This document shows positions 50,767 through 59,966 of a stretch of DNA of 64,000 bases, in pieces. The DNA comes from Streptomyces longwoodensis (GTDB lineage: Bacteria > Actinomycetota > Actinomycetes > Streptomycetales > Streptomycetaceae): positions 170,229 to 234,228 of the forward strand of contig NZ_KQ948562.1 of NCBI RefSeq assembly GCF_001514125.1, written 5' to 3'. The stretch's first letter is position 1; each line of letters starts with the position of its first letter. Both the position numbers and the translations under genes were made by a program. A model generated the notes under the pieces. That model was not told the origin of the DNA. It searched no databases and saw only the letters and a program-made list of their open reading frames with translations.

Positions 50767-51666
50767 TCATCCCTTGGCCGCCACGCCCCCGTACACGTTG
50801 ATGTCCGCGTCCGTCACGTCGTTTATGTCGTAGTAGCGGACCTTCTCGATCTCGTCGAGGGAGGCCAGGTACGCCGCGTCCGGCTGCTCGGGGACCGGGG
50901 CGGGCTCGGGGCGCCAGTGGTGCACCGGGACCACGCCCGGCTCGGCGAGCGCCAGGCCGTGGTCGGTGAAGAACCGCTCGACGTCGGCGCGCGACCGCAG
51001 CACGAAGGTGAACCCGCGCTCGGTGTACGTGCGTTGGACGGCGCGAATGTTCTCCGGGTTGAGGTCGTCGGTGAGGTGGCTGAGCACCAGCCGGCTGCCG
51101 GCGGGCAGCGCGTCCACCAGCTCGCGGACGATCGGGTACGCCTCCTCGTCCTCGATGAAGTGCAGGATCGCCACCAGGCACAGCGCGACCGGCTGGTCGA
51201 AGTCGAGGGTCTTGGCGGCCTGTTCGAGGATCTGCGCGGGACTCTTCAGGTCGGCGTCGATGTAGTCGGTGCGGCCCTCGGACCCCGAGGTGAGCAGCGC
51301 CCGCGCGTGGGCGAGGACGACGGGGTCGTTGTCGACGTAGACCACGCGCGAGTCGGGGATGATCCGCTGCGCGATCTGGTGGACGTTCTCGGCGGTCGGC
51401 AGGCCGGTGCCGATGTCCAGCCACTGCCGGATGCCGTCCTCCCGGACCAGCGCGGTCACCGCGCGGCGCAGGAAGTCGCGGTTGTGGCGCACGTCGAGGT
51501 AGCCGCGCGGGTTGGCGGCGAGACCGGCGGCCGCGGCGGCCCGGTCGACGGGGTAGTTGTCCTTGCCGCCGAGGAACACGTCGTACACCCGCGCCGGATG
51601 GGCCTTGCTGGTGTCGATCCGTCTGCGCAGCTCGGCGGGGTCCTGGTCGAGCGCGTCACCGGGCAT
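50767..51666 (-). CDS. SAM-dependent methyltransferase, DUF574 family
   Basis: A 299-residue protein. Characteristic segments are HPARVYDVFLGGKDNYPVDR, QWLDIGTGLPTAENVHQIAQ (SAM-binding glycine loop) and VVYVDNDPVVLAHARALL. The family (PF04672) is expanded in streptomycetes, and its substrates are mostly unknown. The start ATG 51666 lies 115 bases from the hemB end. Confidence 0.9.
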   Translation of the reverse strand: MPGDALDQDPAELRRRIDTSKAHPARVYDVFLGGKDNYPVDRAAAAAGLAANPRGYLDVRHNRDFLRRAVTALVREDGIRQWLDIGTGLPTAENVHQIAQRIIPDSRVVYVDNDPVVLAHARALLTSGSEGRTDYIDADLKSPAQILEQAAKTLDFDQPVALCLVAILHFIEDEEAYPIVRELVDALPAGSRLVLSHLTDDLNPENIRAVQRTYTERGFTFVLRSRADVERFFTDHGLALAEPGVVPVHHWRPEPAPVPEQPDAAYLASLDEIEKVRYYDINDVTDADINVYGGVAAKG

Positions 51667-51780
51667 GGGGGTCTCCCTGGGTCATGAGCAGGTCGGTGTC
51701 GTCCGGCGCACAAGCGCGGAAGTGGTCAACAACCTAACTCCTGAGGGCACTTGAAGGTGCCCGGAGACCCCCCTTCCGGG

Positions 51781-52773
51781 TCAGTCCAGCGTCCGGGCCA
51801 CCTCGGTCGCCCAGTAGGTGAGGATCGTGCGGGCGCCGGCCCGCTTGATGCCGGTGAGGGCCTCCAGGATCGCGCGGTCGCGGTCGATCCAGCCCTTCTC
51901 GGCGGCGGCCTCGATCATCGCGTACTCGCCGGAGACCTGGTACGCGGCGACGGGCACGTCCACCGCGTCGGCGACCCGGGCGAGGACGTCGAGGTACGGG
52001 CCGGCCGGCTTGACCATCACCATGTCGGCGCCCTCCTCGAGGTCGAGGGCGAGCTCGCGCAGCGACTCGCGCCAGTTGGCGGGGTCCTGCTGGTACGTCT
52101 GCCGGTCGCCGCGCAGGGAGGACCCGACGGCCTCGCGGAAGGGACCGAAGAACGCGGAGGAGTACTTGGCGGTGTAGGCGAGGATCGCCACGTCCTCGCG
52201 GCCGATCTGGTCGAGGGCGTCACGGATGACGCCGATCTGCCCGTCCATCATCCCGCTCGGCCCGACGACGTGGGCGCCGGCGTCGGCCTGCACCTGCGCC
52301 ATCTCGGCGTACCGCTCCAGGGTGGCGTCGTTGTCGACCCGGCCCTGGTCGTCCAGGACACCGCAGTGCCCGTGGTCGGTGAACTCGTCGAGGCACAGGT
52401 CGGCCATCACGAGCAGGTCGTCGCCGACCTCGGCCCGCACGTCGCGCAGGGCGACCTGGAGGATGCCGTCCGGGTCGGTCCCGGCGGTGCCGAGCGCGTC
52501 CTTCTTGGCGTCCTCCGGCACGCCGAACAGCATGATCCCGGAGACCCCGGCCTCGGCGGCCTCCACGGCGGCCTTCTTCAGGCTGTCGCGTGTGTGCTGC
52601 ACGACGCCGGGCATGGCCCCGATCGGCACCGGCTCGCCCACGCCCTCCCGCACGAACGCGGGGAGGATGAAGTCGGCGGGGTGCAACCGCGTCTCGGCGA
52701 CCATCCGCCGCATGACCGGACTGGTCCGCAGCCGCCGCGGCCGCGCACCGGGAAAGGATCCGTACTTCGCCAT
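51781..52773 (-). CDS. hemB: Delta-aminolevulinic acid dehydratase HemB
   Basis: A 330-residue porphobilinogen synthase joining two 5-aminolevulinates. [17 protein letters not shown] contains metal-ligand residues of the active-site loop; the Schiff-base lysines are in [19 protein letters not shown] and [13 protein letters not shown]. Length is standard. It is on the same strand as rex-hemA-hemC-hemD but separated by the oppositely oriented hydrolase gene, so it needs its own promoter. Supplies haem together with hemL. Confidence 0.95.
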   Translation of the reverse strand: MAKYGSFPGARPRRLRTSPVMRRMVAETRLHPADFILPAFVREGVGEPVPIGAMPGVVQHTRDSLKKAAVEAAEAGVSGIMLFGVPEDAKKDALGTAGTDPDGILQVALRDVRAEVGDDLLVMADLCLDEFTDHGHCGVLDDQGRVDNDATLERYAEMAQVQADAGAHVVGPSGMMDGQIGVIRDALDQIGREDVAILAYTAKYSSAFFGPFREAVGSSLRGDRQTYQQDPANWRESLRELALDLEEGADMVMVKPAGPYLDVLARVADAVDVPVAAYQVSGEYAMIEAAAEKGWIDRDRAILEALTGIKRAGARTILTYWATEVARTLD

Positions 52774-52970
52774 ACGTCTACGCTACGCCCGCCCGGACGG
52801 TGCCTTTGCCGACGCCGAGTCGGCCCCACACCGCCCCCGAGCGGCCGCCCGCCACGGTGTCGGCGCCGCCACGCGGGGAACCCACACCGCTGCGCCCGCG
52901 GTCCTCGGCGGCACGCACGAGGACGGCGGGTCACCCCTGGCGTCGGGACGAGGGCGGGAGGCACGCGAGC

Positions 52971-53831
52971 GTGTTCGAGGGATTCGCGACCAGGCACGTC
53001 GAAACCGGTGAGGCGTCCGTCTTCGTGCGGTACGGCGGGGACGGCCCGCCGGTGGTCCTGCTGCACGGCCATCCCCGTACGTCCGCGACCTGGCACCGGG
53101 TCGCCCCGCTGCTGGTCGAGCGCGGCTTCACCGTCGTCTGCCCGGACCTGCGCGGCTACGGCCGCTCCCGGGGTCCGGCACCGACGCCGGACCACAGCGC
53201 GCACTCCAAGCGGGCGGTGGCCGCCGACGTCGTGGCGGTGATGCGGGCACTGGGGCACGAACGGTTCGCGCTGGTCGGGCACGACCGCGGGGCCGCCGTC
53301 GCCTTCCGCCTGGTCCTCGACCACCCGGAGGCGGTGGAGCGGGTGGCCCTGATCGACTGCCTGCCGATCAGCGAGCACTTGGCGCGCATCACACCGGAGT
53401 TCGCGACCCAGTGGTGGCACTGGTTCTTCTTCGCCCAGCCGGACACCCCGGAGCGCGTCATCGACGCCGACCCGGACGCCTGGTACCGCGGCGACCCGCG
53501 GGTCATGGGCCGGGAGAACCACGACGAGTTCCGGAAGGCCACCCGCGACCCGGAGGTGGTGCGCGCGATGCTGGAGGACTACCGGGCGGGCCTCACCGTC
53601 GACCGCCGGCACGAGGAGGAGGACCGCGCCGCCGGCACGCGCGTACGGTGCCCCGCGCTGATCCTGTGGTCGCTCCGCGACGACCTGGAGCAGCTCTACG
53701 GCGACCCGCTGCGGATCTGGCGCGACTGGGCGACGGACGTCCGCGGCCACGGCATCGACTCCGGCCACCACGTCGCGGAGGAGGCCCCGCAGGACCTGGC
53801 GGCGGCACTGGGGGACTTCCTGAGGGCCTGA
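52971..53831 (+). CDS. Alpha/beta hydrolase, haloacetate-dehalogenase-like
   Basis: A 286-residue alpha/beta hydrolase with an Asp nucleophile (VGHDRGAAVAF, Asp105) rather than Ser, placing it with dehalogenases and epoxide hydrolases. Oxyanion loop LLHGHPRTSATWHRVAPLL, PDLRGYGRS, HW pair (His150-Trp151) and the closing His around 266. The layout follows fluoroacetate dehalogenase, but the second arginine of that enzyme (after GHDRGG) is Ala here. The likely role is dehalogenation or epoxide hydrolysis. GTG 52971 follows GGGAGG. Confidence 0.85.
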   Translation: MFEGFATRHVETGEASVFVRYGGDGPPVVLLHGHPRTSATWHRVAPLLVERGFTVVCPDLRGYGRSRGPAPTPDHSAHSKRAVAADVVAVMRALGHERFALVGHDRGAAVAFRLVLDHPEAVERVALIDCLPISEHLARITPEFATQWWHWFFFAQPDTPERVIDADPDAWYRGDPRVMGRENHDEFRKATRDPEVVRAMLEDYRAGLTVDRRHEEEDRAAGTRVRCPALILWSLRDDLEQLYGDPLRIWRDWATDVRGHGIDSGHHVAEEAPQDLAAALGDFLRA

Positions 53832-53971
53832 CGGGCGCGTCAGCTGCCGCTGGCGCTGCGGAGCGCCGGGGCCGGCCCCTGAGCCCGGTGGGCAGGCCGC
53901 TGCCAGACGTGCCACCGGCCACTGCACCGAAGCCCCTGCCACCGCGGACCACCGGCAGCCCTGCCGCCGCA

Positions 53972-54017
53972 ACGGACCGGGGGCCCGGCGGCCGTAGCCC
54001 CCGGACCCCCGGTCCGT
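53972..54017. terminator. Hairpin between convergent genes
   Basis: ACGGACCGGGGG (53972-53983) and CCCCCGGTCCGT (54006-54017) are exact inverted copies, 12 bases each, with a 22-base loop. It lies between the ends of the hydrolase gene and hemD. Confidence 0.7.
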
Positions 54018-54069
54018 GTCCCGCGGCGGGATCCGGCGCCCCGGCGCCCGACCACCCGGCCGCCCTGGA

Positions 54070-55773
54070 TCACGTCGCCCGGCGCCTCCGCGCCCCCGGA
54101 CGCCGCTCGCTCGGCCGCGTCACCGGGTCGCCCGCCTCCAGGGCCGCCGCCCGGCGGCGCAGGCCGAAGTCGGCCAGGGCCTCCGCCAGCTTGTGCACCG
54201 ACGGCTCCGGTGCCATGACGTCCACCCGCAGCCCGTGCTCCTCGGCCGTCTTGGCCGTGGCCGGGCCGATGCACGCGATGACGGTGACGTTGTGCGGCTT
54301 GCCGGCGATGCCGACCAGGTTGCGGACCGTCGAGGACGACGTGAAGAGCACCGCGTCGAAACCGCCGCCCTTGATCGCCTCACGGGTCTCGGCCGGCGGC
54401 GGCGAGGCGCGCACGGTCCGGTAGGCCGTGACGTCGTCGACCTCCCAGCCGAGCTCGATCAGCCCGGCCACCAGGGTCTCGGTGGCGATGTCGGCGCGCG
54501 GCAGGAAGACGCGGTCGATCGGGTCGAAGACCGGGTCGTAGGGCGGCCAGTCCTCCAGCAGGCCCGCCGCGGACTGCTCGCCCGACGGGACGAGGTCGGG
54601 CTTCACGCCGAAGGCGATCAGGGCCTTCGCCGTCTGCTCGCCCACCGCGGCGACCTTGATGCCCGCGAACGCGCGGGCGTCGAGCCCGTACTCCTCGAAC
54701 TTCTCGCGGACCGCCCGCACCGCGTTGACCGAGGTGAACGCGATCCACTCGTAGCGTCCGGTCACCAGGCCCTTGACGGCCCGCTCCATCTGCTGGGGCG
54801 TGCGCGGCGGCTCGACGGCGATCGTCGGCACCTCGTGCGGGACGGCCCCGTAGGACCGCAGCTGGTCGGAGAGCGACGCCGCCTGCTCCTTCGTGCGGGG
54901 CACGAGGACCTTCCAGCCGAACAGCGGCTTGGACTCGAACCACGCCAGCTGGTCGCGCAGGGCGGGGGCGGAACGCTCGCCGACCACGGCTATCACCGGG
55001 CGGCCGCCCTCCGGGGAGGGCAGCACCTTGGCCTGCTTCAGCGTCTGCGCGATGGTGCCGAGGGTGGCGTTCCAGGTGCGCTGGCGGGTGGTCGTGCCGG
55101 CGACGGTCACCGTGAGCGGGGTGTCGGGCTTGCGCCCGGCCGCCACCAGCTCGCCGGCGGCCGCGGCGACGGAGTCCAGCGTCGTCGAGACGACGACCGT
55201 GCCGTCGGAGGCGCCCACCTCGGTCCAGCACCGGTCGGACGCCGTGCGGGCGTCCACGAACCGGACGTCCGCGCCCTGGGCGTCGCGCAGCGGCACACCG
55301 GCGTACGCGGGCACGCCGACCGCGGCCGCGACACCGGGCACCACCTCGAAGGGAACACCGGCGGCCGCGCAGGCGAGCATTTCCTCCGCCGCGTACGTAT
55401 CAAGTCCCGGGTCCCCGGGGACCGCACGGACGACCCGCCTGCCGCCCCGCGCGGCCTCCATGACAAGATGTGCGGCATCCCGCACGGCGGGGACAGCAGC
55501 GGTCGTTGACGCGCCGTCAACAACCGTCGGCTGGGGTGTGCCCGGGACCGGAACGAGGTCCGGCGAAGGGTCCGCGTTCACGACGGACACGCCCGGCCTG
55601 GCGTGCGCACGCACGACGTCGAGCACCTCGTGCTCGGCGACGAGGACGTCCGCGTTCGCCAGCGCCTCGACGGCGCGCAGAGTCAGCAGTCCCGGATCCC
55701 CGGGTCCGGCACCGAGGAAGGTGACGTGCCCGTGTTCAGGACCGGCGGCGGCAGGAAGGGCGGTGGGGCTCAC
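54070..55773 (-). CDS. hemD: Fused uroporphyrinogen-III methyltransferase and synthase (SUMT-HemD)
   Basis: A 567-residue bifunctional enzyme. Residues about 15-255 are a SUMT methyltransferase (GAGPGDPGLLTLRA; VPGDPGLDTYAAEEMLA) making precorrin-2. Residues about 270-535 are uroporphyrinogen-III synthase (LVPRTKEQAASLSDQLRSYG; FTSVNAVRAVREKF; LPRADIATETLVAGL). The GTG start overlaps the hemC stop as GTGA. It sits at the end of the operon rex-hemA-hemC-hemD, and the SUMT part links it to cobalamin and sirohaem. Confidence 0.94.
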   Translation of the reverse strand: MSPTALPAAAGPEHGHVTFLGAGPGDPGLLTLRAVEALANADVLVAEHEVLDVVRAHARPGVSVVNADPSPDLVPVPGTPQPTVVDGASTTAAVPAVRDAAHLVMEAARGGRRVVRAVPGDPGLDTYAAEEMLACAAAGVPFEVVPGVAAAVGVPAYAGVPLRDAQGADVRFVDARTASDRCWTEVGASDGTVVVSTTLDSVAAAAGELVAAGRKPDTPLTVTVAGTTTRQRTWNATLGTIAQTLKQAKVLPSPEGGRPVIAVVGERSAPALRDQLAWFESKPLFGWKVLVPRTKEQAASLSDQLRSYGAVPHEVPTIAVEPPRTPQQMERAVKGLVTGRYEWIAFTSVNAVRAVREKFEEYGLDARAFAGIKVAAVGEQTAKALIAFGVKPDLVPSGEQSAAGLLEDWPPYDPVFDPIDRVFLPRADIATETLVAGLIELGWEVDDVTAYRTVRASPPPAETREAIKGGGFDAVLFTSSSTVRNLVGIAGKPHNVTVIACIGPATAKTAEEHGLRVDVMAPEPSVHKLAEALADFGLRRRAAALEAGDPVTRPSERRPGARRRRAT

Positions 55774-56765
55774 TGTGCTCGCTCCCCCATCAGACCGGCC
55801 GCGCCCTGGGCGAGCATCTCGGCGGCGAGTTGCCGACCGAGCGTCGTCGCCTGGTCGTGCGTCTCGGGCACGGGACCGGTGGTGGACAGCTGCACCATGC
55901 GGGAGCCGTCGGTCGTGCCGACGACGCCGCGCAGGCGCATTTCCTTGACAATCTGGCCGTCCGCGTGGGGGTTCCCCCGCTCGAACGGAGCCGCGTACGG
56001 CGGGAGGTCGGCCAGCGCGCCCACGGGCGCGGAGCAGCCGGCCTCCAGGGCGGCGAGCAGCGACCGCTCGGCCGTCACGGCGACCCGGGTGAACGGGTCG
56101 TCGAGCTCGGCGAGCGCGGCGATCAGCTCCGCCCGGTCGGCGGGGCACTCGACCGCCAGGGCCCCCTGGCCGGGGGCCGGCAGCACGGTGTCGACCGAGA
56201 GGAAGTCGGTGACCTCCTCGCCCCGGCCGATCCGGTTCAGCCCGGCGGCGGCGAGGACGACGGCGTCCAGTCCGCCGTCACGGACGTACCCGATGCGGGT
56301 GTCGACGTTGCCGCGTATCGGCACGGTCTCTATGTCGAGGCCGTGGGCGCGCGCGTACGCGTTGAGCTGTGCCATGCGCCGCGGCGAGCCGGTGCCGATG
56401 CGCGCGCCGCGCGGCAGGTCGGTGAACTTCAGCGCGTCCCGGGCGACGATCACGTCCCGCGGGTCCTCGCGCACGGGCACGGCCGCCAGCACCAGTTCCT
56501 CGGGCTGGCTCGTCGGCAGGTCCTTCAGCGAGTGAACCGCGAAGTCGACCTCGCCCCGCAGCAGCGCGTCGCGCAGCGCGGTGACGAAGACGCCGGTACC
56601 GCCGATCTGCGCGAGGTGCTCGCGCGAGGTGTCGCCGTAGGTGGTGATCTCGACGAGCTCGACGGGCCGTCCGGTCACCTGGCTCACGGCGTCCGCCACC
56701 TGCCCGGACTGGGCCATGGCGAGTCTGCTCCGCCTGGTCCCGAGCCTCAGTGCCTTCTCAGTCAT
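55770..56765 (-). CDS. hemC: Hydroxymethylbilane synthase HemC
   Basis: A 331-residue porphobilinogen deaminase. RLGTRRSRLAMAQSGQVADA at the start, HSLKDLPTSQPEEL, PRGARIGTGSPRRMAQL and the dipyrromethane cofactor cysteine in LEAGCSAPVGALA are all present. The start overlaps the hemA stop as ATGA, and the stop overlaps the hemD start. Standard length. Confidence 0.96.
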   Translation of the reverse strand: MTEKALRLGTRRSRLAMAQSGQVADAVSQVTGRPVELVEITTYGDTSREHLAQIGGTGVFVTALRDALLRGEVDFAVHSLKDLPTSQPEELVLAAVPVREDPRDVIVARDALKFTDLPRGARIGTGSPRRMAQLNAYARAHGLDIETVPIRGNVDTRIGYVRDGGLDAVVLAAAGLNRIGRGEEVTDFLSVDTVLPAPGQGALAVECPADRAELIAALAELDDPFTRVAVTAERSLLAALEAGCSAPVGALADLPPYAAPFERGNPHADGQIVKEMRLRGVVGTTDGSRMVQLSTTGPVPETHDQATTLGRQLAAEMLAQGAAGLMGERAQ

Positions 56766-58537
56766 CGCTGGCCCTCGGTTCTGGCCTTCTTCTCGGTGTT
56801 CTCGGTGGTGCTGTCCTCGGCGCGGGAGACGGAGGCCACCGTCTCGGGGTCGAGGTCGAACAGGGTGCGCAACGCGTCCGCGTACCCGGCGCCGCCCGGC
56901 TCGGCCGCGAGCTGCTTGACCCGCACCGTCGGCGCGTGCAGCAGCTTGTCCACGACCCGCTTGACGGTCTGGGTGATCTCGGCGCGGTGCTTGTCGTCGA
57001 GGGCGGGCAGCCGCCCCTCGAGGCGGGCGATCTCGCCGGCGACGACGTCGGCGGCCATGGTGCGCAGGGCGACGACGGTCGGCGTGATGTGCGCGGCGCG
57101 CTGGGCGGCGCCGAAGGCGGCCACCTCGTCGGAGACGATGCGGCGCACCTGGTCGACGTCGGCGGCCATCGGCGCGTCCGCGGAGGCCTCGGCGAGCGAC
57201 TCGATGTCGACCAGCCGCACCCCGGCGAGCCGGTGCGCGGCCGGGTCGATGTCGCGCGGCATGGCGAGGTCGAGCAGGAACAGCACGGGCTCGGGCCGTA
57301 CGACGTCGGCGACCGGCTCGGGCCTGCGGCGCTCGGGGATCCGGCCGACGGCGGCGACGGCCGCGGCGAGCGCGGCGATGGCGTCGGCGTCCTCGGCGGG
57401 GTCGAGCGGGACGGCGGTGCCCGGCCGGGTCGCGGTGCCGGCCGCGGCGCGGGGGGCGCGGGGCGCGGTGTCGGGGGCGCCGTTGTCGACCCAGGCGGCG
57501 TGCTGCTCCAGCTCGGCGGCGCCCATCCCGGCGACGGCGGCCTCGCCGGCCACGGAGAAGCCGGCGGTCGCCTGCACGGCGGGCAGGTCGAGCGGGCAGC
57601 CCTCGTCGGTGCCGAGGGAGGTGGGCGGCAGCGGTGCCCGCTCCGCGCGGGTGTCCGCGGGCGCGTCGGGCCGCGGCGCGGGTATGGCGTGGCCGGTGCG
57701 GCCGTCCACGGAGGTCGCGACCGCCTCGGCCGTCAGCACAAGTCCGGTCGCGCCGGTACAGGAGACGGCCACGTCGGCACGTGTCAGTTCGGCGGCGACG
57801 GCGTCCATGGGCACCGCGCGGGCCGTCACGGCCGTGTCCTCGGCGTCGGTGAGGATCTGCGCGAGGCGCTCGGCGCGCTCGAAGGTGCGGTTGGCGACGA
57901 CGATCTCGGCGACCCCGGCGCGCGCGAGGGTCGCGGCGGCCAGCGAGGACATCGATCCGGCGCCGATGACCAGTGCCTTCTTGCCGCGCACCCAGTCGGG
58001 CACCGCGCCGTCCCCGGCGAGCTGCTCCAGGCCGAAGGTGACCAGCGACTGTCCGGCGCGGTCGATGCCGGTCTCGGAGTGGGCGCGCTTGCCGACCCGC
58101 AGGGCCTGCTGGAACAGGTCGTTCAGCAGCCGGCCGGCGGTGTGCAGGTCCTGCGCCCTGGCCAGGGAGTCCTTGATCTGTCCGAGGATCTGGCCCTCGC
58201 CGACGACCATGGAGTCCAGTCCGCAGGCCACCGAGAACAGGTGGTGGACGGCCCGGTCCTCGTAGTGCACGTAGAGGTAGGGGGTGAGCTCCTCCAGCCC
58301 GACCCCGCTGTGCTGGGCGAGGAGGGTGGACAGCTCGGCGACGCCCGCGTGGAACTTGTCCACGTCGGCGTAGAGCTCGATGCGGTTGCAGGTGGCCAGC
58401 ACCGCGGCCTCGGCGGCCGGCTCGGCGGCGACGGTGTCCTGGAGCAACTTGATCTGCGCGTCCGGGCCCAGCGAGGCCCGCTCCAGCACGCTGACCGGGG
58501 CGCTGCGGTGGCTCAGTCCGACGACGAGGAGGCTCAT
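56762..58537 (-). CDS. hemA: Glutamyl-tRNA reductase HemA with large insertion
   Basis: A 591-residue NADPH enzyme reducing glutamyl-tRNA to glutamate-1-semialdehyde, the first committed step of the C5 pathway. The catalytic cysteine is in ATCNRIELYAD (Cys50); GKKALVIGAGSMSSLAAATL binds NADPH; the dimerisation domain closes the protein. About 140 residues (275-415, Ala/Pro/Arg-rich) interrupt the NADPH domain between TGATGLVLTAEAV and LLDLAMPRDIDPA; ordinary HemA is about 420-450 residues. Streptomycete HemA proteins are known to carry such an extra region. Translationally coupled to rex by ATGA. Confidence 0.95.
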   Translation of the reverse strand: MSLLVVGLSHRSAPVSVLERASLGPDAQIKLLQDTVAAEPAAEAAVLATCNRIELYADVDKFHAGVAELSTLLAQHSGVGLEELTPYLYVHYEDRAVHHLFSVACGLDSMVVGEGQILGQIKDSLARAQDLHTAGRLLNDLFQQALRVGKRAHSETGIDRAGQSLVTFGLEQLAGDGAVPDWVRGKKALVIGAGSMSSLAAATLARAGVAEIVVANRTFERAERLAQILTDAEDTAVTARAVPMDAVAAELTRADVAVSCTGATGLVLTAEAVATSVDGRTGHAIPAPRPDAPADTRAERAPLPPTSLGTDEGCPLDLPAVQATAGFSVAGEAAVAGMGAAELEQHAAWVDNGAPDTAPRAPRAAAGTATRPGTAVPLDPAEDADAIAALAAAVAAVGRIPERRRPEPVADVVRPEPVLFLLDLAMPRDIDPAAHRLAGVRLVDIESLAEASADAPMAADVDQVRRIVSDEVAAFGAAQRAAHITPTVVALRTMAADVVAGEIARLEGRLPALDDKHRAEITQTVKRVVDKLLHAPTVRVKQLAAEPGGAGYADALRTLFDLDPETVASVSRAEDSTTENTEKKARTEGQR

Positions 58538-59295
58538 GCCGGCATCACGGCGGGTACGTCCCCGTCGGGTCCCTGGTCCGCCGCGTCGGAGCGGGCGGCG
58601 GCGGCCTGCTGGGCCGTCCCGGCGCCCGCTTCCTCGCCGGCCTTGCGCTGCTCGTGGAAGGCGAGGATCTGCAGCTCGATGGAGAGGTCGACCTTGCGCA
58701 CGTCGACGCCGTCGGGCACGGACAGCACGGTCGGCGCGAAGTTCAGGATGGAGGTGACGCCGGCGGCCACGAGCCGGTCGCAGACCTGCTGGGCGGCGCC
58801 GGCGGGCGTCGCGATCACGCCGATGCTCACACCGTTGTCCTGGATGATCTTCTCCAGTTCGTCGGTGTGCTGCACGGGGATGCCCGCGACGGGCTTGCCG
58901 GCCATCGCCGGGTCGGCGTCTATCAGGGCGGCGACCCGGAAGCCGCGCGAGGCGAACCCGCCGTAGTTGGCGAGCGCCGCGCCGAGGTTGCCGATGCCGA
59001 CGATGACGACGGGCCAGTCCTGCGTCAGGCCCAGCTCCCGGGAGATCTGGTAGACGAGGTACTCGACGTCGTAGCCGACACCGCGCGTCCCGTAGGAGCC
59101 CAGGTAGGAGAAGTCCTTGCGCAGCTTGGCGGAGTTGACGCCGGCCGCGGCCGCGAGCTCCTCGGAGGAGACCGTGGGGACCGAGCGCTCCGACAGTGCG
59201 GTCAGGGCGCGGAGGTACAGCGGAAGACGGGCGACGGTGGCCTCGGGAATCCCTCGGCTACGGGTCGCCGGTCGGTGAGTTCGGCCAGTTGCCAC
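58534..59295 (-). CDS. rex: Redox-sensing transcriptional repressor Rex
   Basis: A 253-residue NADH-sensing repressor. The winged helix (IPEATVARLPLYLRALTALS; LAAAAGVNSAKLRKDFSYLG; GTRGVGYDVEYL) and Rossmann domain (VVIVGIGNLGAALANYGGF) are complete. It represses respiratory and haem genes at high NADH/NAD. GTG 59295 follows AGGAG; a longer frame upstream lacks homology. First gene of rex-hemA-hemC-hemD, with a consensus operator upstream. The carboxy-terminal Ala/Gly-rich tail is not conserved. Confidence 0.96.
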   Translation of the reverse strand: MATGRTHRPATRSRGIPEATVARLPLYLRALTALSERSVPTVSSEELAAAAGVNSAKLRKDFSYLGSYGTRGVGYDVEYLVYQISRELGLTQDWPVVIVGIGNLGAALANYGGFASRGFRVAALIDADPAMAGKPVAGIPVQHTDELEKIIQDNGVSIGVIATPAGAAQQVCDRLVAAGVTSILNFAPTVLSVPDGVDVRKVDLSIELQILAFHEQRKAGEEAGAGTAQQAAAARSDAADQGPDGDVPAVMPA

Positions 59296-59360
59296 GGTGC
59301 TCCTGCGGGTAGAGCGGGGCTGTAGGCGGTCAGACGTCCCACGACCGCCCCGTCCTATGC

Positions 59361-59389
59361 AGGCTATGTCTTTGTGAACGCGTGCACAA
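59361..59389 (-). promoter_or_regulatory. Rex operator and rex promoter
   Basis: TTGTGAACGCGTGCACAA (59372-59389) matches the Rex operator pattern TTGTG-N8-CACAA. It overlaps a minus-strand promoter: -35 TTGTGC (59384-59389), 17-base spacer, -10 TAGCCT (59361-59366). Rex bound here would block its own operon, giving feedback by NADH. Confidence 0.85.
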
Positions 59390-59575
59390 AGATGGTGTCC
59401 GATTTGCCCGGCCAACGTGACCGGGGTCACGCGATCCCGGCGCGGCTGCGGGGAACCGGCGCACAGGCGCCCGCGTTCCTTCCTTGTCGGGGGCAAAACC
59501 GCCCACTCTCCTCACGAATCCCGCCCCCGAGACCAAGTCGCCGTCGATCCTAAGCGACGCGGCGACCCGTTTGGA

Positions 59576-59860
59576 CTAGTCGGTCAGCGCCTTGCGCAGC
59601 CGTTGCTCGTTCACGCGCCAGAAGGTGTGCTGCCGTCCGTCCACGAGGACGACCGGGATCTGTTCCCAGTACTGCTCGTGGAGACGGGGGTCCTGGGTGA
59701 TGTCCTGCTTCTCCCAGGGGACGCCGAGGTCGCCGCACACCTTCTCGACCACTTCCTGTGCTTCTTCGCACAGATGGCAGTCGGGCTTCCCGATGAGCGT
59801 GACCAGCCGGTCCTGCGGGGCGGGGCCCTTACGACGAAAGAGGGGACTCATGCCAGCCAT
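59576..59860 (-). CDS. Glutaredoxin-like protein
   Basis: A 94-residue thioredoxin-fold protein with the redox motif CHLC in [20 protein letters not shown], a [14 protein letters not shown] strand and the cis-Pro loop [11 protein letters not shown]. The size suits the DUF836/glutaredoxin family. It probably handles a thiol-disulfide exchange. ATG 59860 has GCGAGG upstream; an ATG nine bases later is less well placed. It points away from the HAD phosphatase gene. Confidence 0.9.
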   Translation of the reverse strand: MAGMSPLFRRKGPAPQDRLVTLIGKPDCHLCEEAQEVVEKVCGDLGVPWEKQDITQDPRLHEQYWEQIPVVLVDGRQHTFWRVNEQRLRKALTD

Positions 59861-59954
59861 TGTCACGCCTCGCCCCTTCCCCTTTAACGGTCCGGACGCG
59901 GAGAGTTCACGGCGTCCCCACCGGGCGGCTGCGGGAATCCGCACGTGGAATGGC

Positions 59955-59960
59955 TATGCT
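59955..59960 (+). promoter_or_regulatory. -10 box TATGCT before the HAD gene
   Basis: TATGCT lies six bases before the ATG at 59967, without a ribosome-binding site, so the transcript may be leaderless. No -35 is clear. Confidence 0.4.
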
Positions 59961-59966
59961 CACGCC

